Positions 58,416 through 64,000 of a stretch of 64,000 nucleotides of DNA are shown piece after piece. The stretch covers positions 310,001 to 374,000 of the forward strand of contig NZ_VKOG01000004.1 of assembly GCF_007474545.1 (NCBI RefSeq), in the 5' to 3' direction. The notes below the pieces were generated by a model. It saw nothing but the letters and a program-made list of their open reading frames with translations, ran no database searches and was not told the origin of the DNA. The stretch is from Chryseobacterium binzhouense. Lineage in GTDB: Bacteria > Bacteroidota > Bacteroidia > Flavobacteriales > Weeksellaceae. The stretch's first letter is position 1. Every line of letters starts with the position of its first letter. The translations under genes were made by a program, and so were the position numbers.

Positions 58416-58943
58416 CTATTCTTCAGTTTTTTCCTCTGTAGAATCCGTAGTTTCTGCTTTAGGCTCTTCTACTTTTTCTTCTACTACAGGAGCTTCAGCA
58501 ACTACAGCTTCTTTTTTAGGAGCTGTTGCAGATCTTCTGCTTCTTCTTGTAGTTTTCTTCTCTTCAGCATTAGGATTGTAAAGCTCATTGAAATCAACTA
58601 ACTCGATAAGAGCAGTATCTGCAGCATCACCAGGTCTGAAACCAGTCTTGATGATTCTCGTATAACCACCGTTTCTTTCAGCGATTTTCGGAGCTACAGT
58701 TCTGAATAACTCAGTAACCGCTTCTTTATTTTGAAGATATGAAAAAACAATTCTTCTGTTGTGAGTAGTATCTTCTTTTGCTTTAGTTAACAGAGGTTCA
58801 ACATATACTCTTAAAGCCTTAGCTTTAGCAACAGTAGTGTTGATTCTTTTATGCTCAATTAGAGAACAAGCCATATTAGAAAGCAAAGCACTTCTGTGAG
58901 AAGCCGTTCTTCCTAAGTGATTGAATTTTTTACCGTGTCTCAT
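58416..58943 (-). CDS. rplQ: 50S ribosomal protein L17
   Basis: The 175-aa protein starts [17 protein letters not shown] and has the L17 core to about residue 120 ([23 protein letters not shown]). A ~50-residue Ala/Glu/Lys-rich low-complexity tail ([18 protein letters not shown], then [15 protein letters not shown]) is typical of Bacteroidetes L17. It follows rpoA by 6 bp and is the last gene of the operon. Confidence 0.98.
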   Translation of the reverse strand: MRHGKKFNHLGRTASHRSALLSNMACSLIEHKRINTTVAKAKALRVYVEPLLTKAKEDTTHNRRIVFSYLQNKEAVTELFRTVAPKIAERNGGYTRIIKTGFRPGDAADTALIELVDFNELYNPNAEEKKTTRRSRRSATAPKKEAVVAEAPVVEEKVEEPKAETTDSTEEKTEE

Positions 58944-58949
58944 TATTAA

Positions 58950-59945
58950 TTATTTATCAGCGTCTAATTTATATTTTGCAACGTCAAAACCGAAGTTAAG
59001 ACCTTTTGAATGCACCAATTCTTCTAGTTCTGTCAAAGATTTTTTACCAAAATTTCTGAATTTCATCAAATCAGACTTACTGTAAGAAACTAACTCACCA
59101 AGAGTTTCTACTTCAGCCGCTTTCAAACAGTTAAGGGCTCTTACGGAAAGATCCATATCTGCTAATTTAGACTTAAGAAGTTGTCTTGTATGAAGAGTTT
59201 CTTCATCATATTGAATAGATGCTTTTACAGCTTCAGTTTCTAACGTGATTCTCTCATCAGAGAAAAGCATGAAGTGATAAATTAATATCTTTGAAGCTTC
59301 AGTTAAAGCATTCTGAGGACTTATTGAGCCATCAGTTTCTATATCTAATACCAGTTTTTCGTAGTCTGTTTTTTGCTCTACACGGTAATTTTCAATACTA
59401 TACTGTACTTTTTTGATCGGCGTAAAGATAGAGTCAATAGCAATAGTTCCCATAGGAGCATTGTTTGACTTGTTTTGTTCAGAAGGAACATATCCTCTTC
59501 CCTTTTCTATGTTGAACGTAATTTCAAAAGTAACATCAGAATTCAGGTTGCAGATCAATAAATCAGGATTCAAGATCTCAAATCCGTTGATTGATTGTCC
59601 TAAATCTCCAGCAGTAACAGCAGTTTTCCCTGAAACTTTAGCAACAACCTGCTCAGAAGCCTGGTTTTCTGCTGTAGCTTTAAGTCTTACCTGCTTAAGG
59701 TTAAGAATAATTTCAGTAACATCTTCAATTACTCCCGGGATAGTTGAAAATTCGTGCTCTACACCTTCTATTTTGATAGATGAAATAGCGTATCCTTCCA
59801 GAGAAGAAAGCAACACTCTTCTCAAAGCATTACCGATTGTAAGCCCGAAACCTGGTTCTAGAGGTCTGAATTCGAATTGACCTTTAAATTCATCAGAGTT
59901 AAGTAGGATTACTTTATCGGGTTTTATGAATTGTAAAATTGCCAT
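58950..59945 (-). CDS. rpoA: RNA polymerase alpha subunit
   Basis: The 331-aa protein has the full alpha-NTD ([40 protein letters not shown]) and alpha-CTD ([36 protein letters not shown]). It dimerises to start RNA polymerase assembly. Position between rpsD and rplQ is the standard order. Confidence 0.99.
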   Translation of the reverse strand: MAILQFIKPDKVILLNSDEFKGQFEFRPLEPGFGLTIGNALRRVLLSSLEGYAISSIKIEGVEHEFSTIPGVIEDVTEIILNLKQVRLKATAENQASEQVVAKVSGKTAVTAGDLGQSINGFEILNPDLLICNLNSDVTFEITFNIEKGRGYVPSEQNKSNNAPMGTIAIDSIFTPIKKVQYSIENYRVEQKTDYEKLVLDIETDGSISPQNALTEASKILIYHFMLFSDERITLETEAVKASIQYDEETLHTRQLLKSKLADMDLSVRALNCLKAAEVETLGELVSYSKSDLMKFRNFGKKSLTELEELVHSKGLNFGFDVAKYKLDADK

Positions 59946-59978
59946 ATTGTTGGGTTGAGCAAAAATTTGATTAAAAAA

Positions 59979-60587
59979 TTATTTAGAGTAAAGTTCGACG
60001 ATCAACTGTTCTTTGATGTCCTCCGGAATCTGGATTCTGTCCGGAGCAGAAATGAAAGTACCTTCTTTCTTCTCGTCGTTGAATTGTAACCACTCGTAGT
60101 TTGCTTTTGAAGCCAATGCATCAGCAACAACTTCTAAAGATTTAGATTTTTCTCTTACTGTGATTACATCACCAGCTTTTACTAAATAAGATGGAATGTT
60201 CAGAATTTCACCGTTCACAGTAATGTGTCTGTGAGAAACTAATTGTCTTGCTCCTGCTCTAGTTTTAGCAAAACCTAATCTGTAAACCACGTTGTCTAAT
60301 CTAGACTCGCAAAGCTGCAAAAGAACTTCACCGGTTACACCTTTACTTCTGTGTGCTTTTTCAAAAAGATTAGCAAACTGTCTTTCTAAAATACCGTAAG
60401 TATATTTAGCTTTTTGTTTTTCAGCTAACTGAATTGCATATTCTGATTTCTTAGCACCTCTTCTTTTGTTAGGACCATGCTGTCCTGGCGGTTGGTTTTT
60501 TCTTTTTTCGAAGTTTTTGTCATCTCCGTAGATTGCAGCACCAAACTTTCTAGCAATCTTAGTTTTAGGTCCAATATATCTTGCCAT
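59979..60587 (-). CDS. rpsD: 30S ribosomal protein S4
   Basis: The 202-aa protein starts [16 protein letters not shown] and has the S4 RNA-binding motif [20 protein letters not shown] followed by [20 protein letters not shown]. It lacks the zinc-cysteine cluster found in some S4 forms. It is in the operon between rpsK and rpoA. Confidence 0.99.
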   Translation of the reverse strand: MARYIGPKTKIARKFGAAIYGDDKNFEKRKNQPPGQHGPNKRRGAKKSEYAIQLAEKQKAKYTYGILERQFANLFEKAHRSKGVTGEVLLQLCESRLDNVVYRLGFAKTRAGARQLVSHRHITVNGEILNIPSYLVKAGDVITVREKSKSLEVVADALASKANYEWLQFNDEKKEGTFISAPDRIQIPEDIKEQLIVELYSK

Positions 60588-60606
60588 AATGGGTAAATTC
60601 TAAAAA

Positions 60607-60996
60607 TTAAACTCTTCTTCTTTTTGGTGGTCTACAACCATTGTGTGGCATAGGAGTCACATCAATGATTTCGCTGACTTCAATTCCTGAATTGTGAATA
60701 GTTCTGATTGCAGATTCTCTACCTGCACCAGGACCTTTCACATACACCTTTACTCTTCTAAGACCAGCTTCGTGAGCAACAGCAGAGCAATTTTCAGCTG
60801 CCATTTGAGCAGCAAATGGAGTATTCTTTTTAGAACCTCTGAAACCCATTTTACCGGCAGAAGCCCAAGAGATAACCTCTCCGTTTTTATTTGTTAAAGA
60901 AATGATGATGTTATTGAAAGAAGCCTGAATGTGCGCCTCACCAATAGCTTCAACTTTTACTTTTCTTTTTTTAACTACTTTAGTTTGTTTTGCCAT
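60607..60996 (-). CDS. rpsK: 30S ribosomal protein S11
   Basis: The 129-aa protein has a Lys-rich N-terminus, [20 protein letters not shown], and the C-terminal [17 protein letters not shown] signature, all normal for S11. Confidence 0.99.
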   Translation of the reverse strand: MAKQTKVVKKRKVKVEAIGEAHIQASFNNIIISLTNKNGEVISWASAGKMGFRGSKKNTPFAAQMAAENCSAVAHEAGLRRVKVYVKGPGAGRESAIRTIHNSGIEVSEIIDVTPMPHNGCRPPKRRRV

Positions 60997-61008
60997 AATT
61001 CCTAACGA

Positions 61009-61386
61009 TTATTTACTTGCCTTTTTCTTGTTAGCAACTGTTTTTCTCTTTCCTTTACGGGTTCTAGAGTTGTTTTTCGTTCTCTGGCCTCTTAAAGGTA
61101 ATCCTAGTCTGTGACGTATTCCTCGTTGGCATCCTATGTCCATCAATCTCTTGATGTTCAATTGCACTTCAGATCTCAATTCTCCTTCCACTTTAATGTT
61201 TTCAGAGATGTATGTTCTGATTGCAGCCAATTCATCGTCATTCCATTCGTTGACTTTCTTGTCTTCGCTGATACCGGCAGCTTTAAGGATTTCTGAAGAA
61301 GTGCTTCTTCCGATTCCGTAGATGTAAGTTAAACCGATAACGCCTCTTTTGTTTTTTGGTAAATCAATACCTGAAATTCTCGCCAT
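61009..61386 (-). CDS. rpsM: 30S ribosomal protein S13
   Basis: The 125-aa protein has [58 protein letters not shown] and a basic tail. Complete for the family. Confidence 0.99.
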   Translation of the reverse strand: MARISGIDLPKNKRGVIGLTYIYGIGRSTSSEILKAAGISEDKKVNEWNDDELAAIRTYISENIKVEGELRSEVQLNIKRLMDIGCQRGIRHRLGLPLRGQRTKNNSRTRKGKRKTVANKKKASK

Positions 61387-61395
61387 AATTTAATT

Positions 61396-61512
61396 TTAGC
61401 CTTGTCTTTGTTTAAATTTTGGGTTTTTCTTGTTGATTACAAACAGAACGCCTTTTCTGCGAACGATTTTGCAATCAGCACTTCTTTTTTTAATTGATGC
61501 TCTAACTTTCAT
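61396..61512 (-). CDS. rpmJ: 50S ribosomal protein L36, zinc-ligand-poor form
   Basis: The 38-aa reading starts [15 protein letters not shown] and ends [12 protein letters not shown], which is L36. Of the four zinc ligands of the C+ form (Cys11, Cys14, Cys27, and a His near residue 32) only Cys14 remains; the others are Ser, Asn and Lys/Phe. It is therefore a C-minus type that does not bind zinc. It lies between infA and rpsM. Confidence 0.96.
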   Translation of the reverse strand: MKVRASIKKRSADCKIVRRKGVLFVINKKNPKFKQRQG

Positions 61513-61621
61513 TTGATAGTATTTATTTTTTACTAATGATAAAAATCCGAAGATTTTAATTTAGCATTTATTTTTCAACAATAGCCAAATGGAAACTTCA
61601 GAATCCATTTGGCATTTGTTT

Positions 61622-61837
61622 TTAGTATCTAAATGTGATTCTCCCCTTTGAAAGATCATAAGGAGACATTTCTAATTTTACCTTATCTCCAGGTAACAGC
61701 TTAATGTAATGCATACGCATTTTACCGGAAATATGAGCAATAAGCACATGCCCATTCTCCAACTCTACACGAAACTGGGCGTTGGAAAGAGCTTCCGTTA
61801 TCACGCCATCCTGCTCAATATGTTTTTGTTTTGCCAT
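61622..61837 (-). CDS. infA: Translation initiation factor IF-1
   Basis: The 71-aa S1-type OB-fold protein starts [20 protein letters not shown] and ends [11 protein letters not shown], with the family segments [19 protein letters not shown] and [13 protein letters not shown]. It is 3 bp after secY. Confidence 0.99.
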   Translation of the reverse strand: MAKQKHIEQDGVITEALSNAQFRVELENGHVLIAHISGKMRMHYIKLLPGDKVKLEMSPYDLSKGRITFRY

Positions 61838-61840
61838 AAA

Positions 61841-63220
61841 TTAATATCCAGTCGATCTTGATAATTTTGACTGCATTAAGCCATCATAATGATGATTCAG
61901 CAGATAAGTGTTAATCTGTTGAACAGTATCAAGTACTACTCCAACCATAATTAGCAACGATGTACCCCCGAAAAACAGGGCAAACGCATCTGTCTGAACA
62001 AGACTTCCATGCACTATTGCCGGAAGGACTGCAAAGATAGATAAAAATATTGCACCTGGCAAGGTAATTTTTGATAAAATATCATCAAGGTAATCTGCAG
62101 TCTCTTTACCAGGCCTTACTTTAGGTACCAAACCACCGTTTCTCTTAAGATCATCGGCCATTTGGTTTACCGGAATTGTAATTGCGGTATAGAAAAATGA
62201 GAAGATAATAATTAATAAAGCAAACAATACATTGTATTGCCAGCTGAATACATTTTTAAAACCTGCAAGAAAAGTATTTGATTCATCAAACTTTGTTAAT
62301 AATCCCGGTACGAACATCAATGCCTGAGCAAAGATAATCGGCATTACACCGGCAGCATTTACTTTTAATGGAATCCACTGTCTTGCTCCCTGCATAAGAT
62401 TTCTGTTTACACCTCCTCTTGCCTGAGCTCTGCTCACATACTGGATAGGTATTTTTCTTACGGCAACAGATAATACCACTGCTAAAAGAACCACCAACAT
62501 CCAGAATATAACTTCAACAAGAATCATGATAGAACCTAATCCTCCTTTTCCGTTTTGTACTGCAACCTCCTGTACAAATGCTTCTGGTAATCTAGACAAA
62601 ATTCCCACCATAATAAGGATAGAAATACCGTTACCGATACCTTTGTCTGTGATTTTTTCACCTAACCACATTGCAAATACTGATCCTGCAACCAAGATTA
62701 CAATACTCGGCAACCAAAACATTACTGAGTTCGGATCAATAAGATAAGCAGACTGGAACTGAGCATAAGGTAAAAATAACCCTGTAATAGATCCAAGATA
62801 TGAAGGCGCCTGTACAAGACAAACACCAATAGTTAACCATCTGGTAATCTGATTAAGAGTATTTCTTCCTGATTCTCCGTCTTTTTGAAGTTTCTGAAGA
62901 TAAGGAATTGCCATCCCCATCAACTGAACAATAATAGAAGCAGAAATGTAAGGCATGATTCCTAACGCCATTACAGAAGCATGACTGAAAGCCCCTCCTG
63001 TAAACGACGAAAGCAAGCCAAGGAGACCTGCTCCTTGCTTGTTACCGCCCTGACTTTTATAATGCTCTAAGAGATCTCCCACCTCTGCAAGGTTAATTGC
63101 AGGAAGAGAGATAAAAGATGCGAATCTATACACAAGGATAATACCTAAAGTAAATAGAATTTTATCTCTAAGTTCCTTAAGGCTCCAAATATTTTTGAGG
63201 GTTTGTATAAATTCTTTCAT
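61841..63220 (-). CDS. secY: Preprotein translocase subunit SecY
   Basis: The 459-aa protein has ten expected membrane helices; landmarks are RFASFISLPAINL, IMPYISASIIVQLMGMAIP, the KGIGNGISI loop and NQMADDLKRNGGLVPKVRPG. The small insertion after residue ~50 (KSQGGNKQGAG) is usual in Bacteroidetes. It forms the Sec channel with SecE/G. Confidence 0.99.
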   Translation of the reverse strand: MKEFIQTLKNIWSLKELRDKILFTLGIILVYRFASFISLPAINLAEVGDLLEHYKSQGGNKQGAGLLGLLSSFTGGAFSHASVMALGIMPYISASIIVQLMGMAIPYLQKLQKDGESGRNTLNQITRWLTIGVCLVQAPSYLGSITGLFLPYAQFQSAYLIDPNSVMFWLPSIVILVAGSVFAMWLGEKITDKGIGNGISILIMVGILSRLPEAFVQEVAVQNGKGGLGSIMILVEVIFWMLVVLLAVVLSVAVRKIPIQYVSRAQARGGVNRNLMQGARQWIPLKVNAAGVMPIIFAQALMFVPGLLTKFDESNTFLAGFKNVFSWQYNVLFALLIIIFSFFYTAITIPVNQMADDLKRNGGLVPKVRPGKETADYLDDILSKITLPGAIFLSIFAVLPAIVHGSLVQTDAFALFFGGTSLLIMVGVVLDTVQQINTYLLNHHYDGLMQSKLSRSTGY

Positions 63221-63229
63221 TAGTAATTA

Positions 63230-63679
63230 TTATAAGGTAATTGCTTTTCCACCTGCTTTAGAAATCAATTCTTCAGCAGATTTAGTGAATTTGTCAGCAG
63301 AAATTGAAACCGCAGATTTCAATTCTCCTCTCCCCATAATTTTCACTAATTCATTTTTAGAAGCTAATCCGTTTTGTACCAAAACTTCTTTTGTAATATC
63401 TCCTGTAATAGATTTATTCTCAATTAAAGTCTGAATACTGTCTAGATTAATTGCTCTGAATTCTTTTCTGTTTACGTTTTTGAAACCAAATTTAGGTAGT
63501 CTTCTCTGTAAAGGCATCTGACCTCCCTCAAAACCGATCTTCTGAGAATAACCAGCTCTTGCTTTCTGACCTTTGTGACCTTTCGTAGAAGTACCACCTT
63601 TTCCGCTACCTTGTCCTCTACCAATTCTTTTTGAATTGAAAGTAGATCCTGCAGCTGGCTTTATGTTGTTTAAATTCAT
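63230..63679 (-). CDS. rplO: 50S ribosomal protein L15
   Basis: The 149-aa protein starts MNLNNIKPAAGSTFNSKRIG and has GRGQGSGKGGTSTKGHKGQ, then GFEGGQMPLQRRLPKFGFKN. Complete for the family; 9 bp upstream of secY. Confidence 0.99.
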   Translation of the reverse strand: MNLNNIKPAAGSTFNSKRIGRGQGSGKGGTSTKGHKGQKARAGYSQKIGFEGGQMPLQRRLPKFGFKNVNRKEFRAINLDSIQTLIENKSITGDITKEVLVQNGLASKNELVKIMGRGELKSAVSISADKFTKSAEELISKAGGKAITL

Positions 63680-63698
63680 TTTAAAATTATTTTAAAAA

Positions 63699-63875
63699 TT
63701 ATTTTTGAACTTCAAGTAAGTGACTAACTGCAGCTATCATTCCTAAGATAGAAGGAGTAGCTTCGTGCTCTACAACTTGGTGAAGTTTCTTAAATCCTAA
63801 TGCTTCAAGCGTTCTCTTTTGGGTTTTTGTTCTACCAATAGCGCTTCTTACTTGTTTTACTTTAATTGTTGCCAT
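63699..63875 (-). CDS. rpmD: 50S ribosomal protein L30
   Basis: The 58-aa reading starts MATIKVKQVRSAIGRTKTQK and ends SHLLEVQK. The L30 signature (RSAIGRTKTQKRTLEALGF) is clear. It lies between rplO and rpsE. Confidence 0.97.
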   Translation of the reverse strand: MATIKVKQVRSAIGRTKTQKRTLEALGFKKLHQVVEHEATPSILGMIAAVSHLLEVQK

Positions 63876-63886
63876 TGTTTTAATTA

Positions 63887-64000
63887 TTAACCGTTAAACA
63901 CTTTAGTTAGAGAAACTCCTCTCATTCTTGCGATTTCTTCTGGTCTTCTGATGTCTAACAATGCTTTGAAAGTTGCTTTTACCACATTGTGAGGGTTTGA
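63887..64000 (-). CDS. rpsE: 30S ribosomal protein S5, 3' end only
   Basis: The window ends inside the gene; only the C-terminal 37 residues are visible ([21 protein letters not shown] to SLTKVFNG, read in parts). NPHNVVKAT is the S5 signature. The gene continues beyond 64000. Confidence 0.95.
   Translation of the reverse strand, partial: SNPHNVVKATFKALLDIRRPEEIARMRGVSLTKVFNG

Overview
The window looks like a chromosome segment from a Chryseobacterium-like member of the Flavobacteriia (Weeksellaceae). The reasons are the low GC content, the TAnnTTTG-type -7 promoter boxes, the weak Shine-Dalgarno sites, a type IX secretion (T9SS) sorting-domain protein, the DUF6443/RHS proteins, an OmpA with thrombospondin-3 repeats, and the ribosomal gene order rpsE-rpmD-rplO-secY-infA-rpmJ-rpsM-rpsK-rpsD-rpoA-rplQ followed at a distance by eno and gltA. 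This assignment is inference from gene content; no rRNA gene is present.

Layout. 1-1919: 3' part of a GH63-like glucosidase. 2-9.8 kb: OsmC protein, then a leftward DUF218, DUF58, MoxR, DUF4350 and membrane-protein block ending in SpoIIM, with a divergent RDD gene. This is the usual Bacteroidetes MoxR/DUF58 envelope cluster, here interrupted by a dead four-helix-bundle (S23) gene. 10.5-24.7 kb: housekeeping and small metabolic genes (GNAT, glycosyltransferase plus LpxH-like phosphoesterase, YebC, OmpA, SmpB, an ABC-F ATPase, two ferritin-like proteins, RecJ, NadD, DUF3817, and two amidinotransferase-superfamily enzymes). 24.7-25.6 kb: three tandem copies of a ~195-bp non-coding repeat.

25.6-37 kb is the accessory region. 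A T9SS-sorted surface protein, a 1155-aa YD/RHS-type secreted protein and a 1161-aa RHS toxin sit 6 bp apart in one apparent operon. They are followed by a candidate immunity gene and two displaced RHS C-terminal 'tips', each beginning with a copy of the same ~85-105-bp RHS core sequence. Two of the three tips carry HExxH zinc-protease motifs, and the adjacent small genes encode exported proteins (a signal peptide in one, a lipobox in the other). One silent tip has a 1-base deletion in its core copy, and the immunity candidate beside it is frameshifted. This looks like a polymorphic-toxin cassette array.

37-50.6 kb: a GH43-discoidin-FnIII protein with an inverted repeat around its promoter, an esterase lipoprotein, a TonB-dependent receptor, a broken and an intact membrane-anchored AraC regulator, a structured non-coding RNA candidate, a gene split at a 14-A tract, and two surface proteins. 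50.6-57.8 kb: gltA, eno, a lipoprotein, and a NarL/HPK7-type two-component operon with two uncharacterised genes between regulator and kinase. 57.9-64 kb: a small lipoprotein and the 3' end of the ribosomal protein operon on the minus strand.
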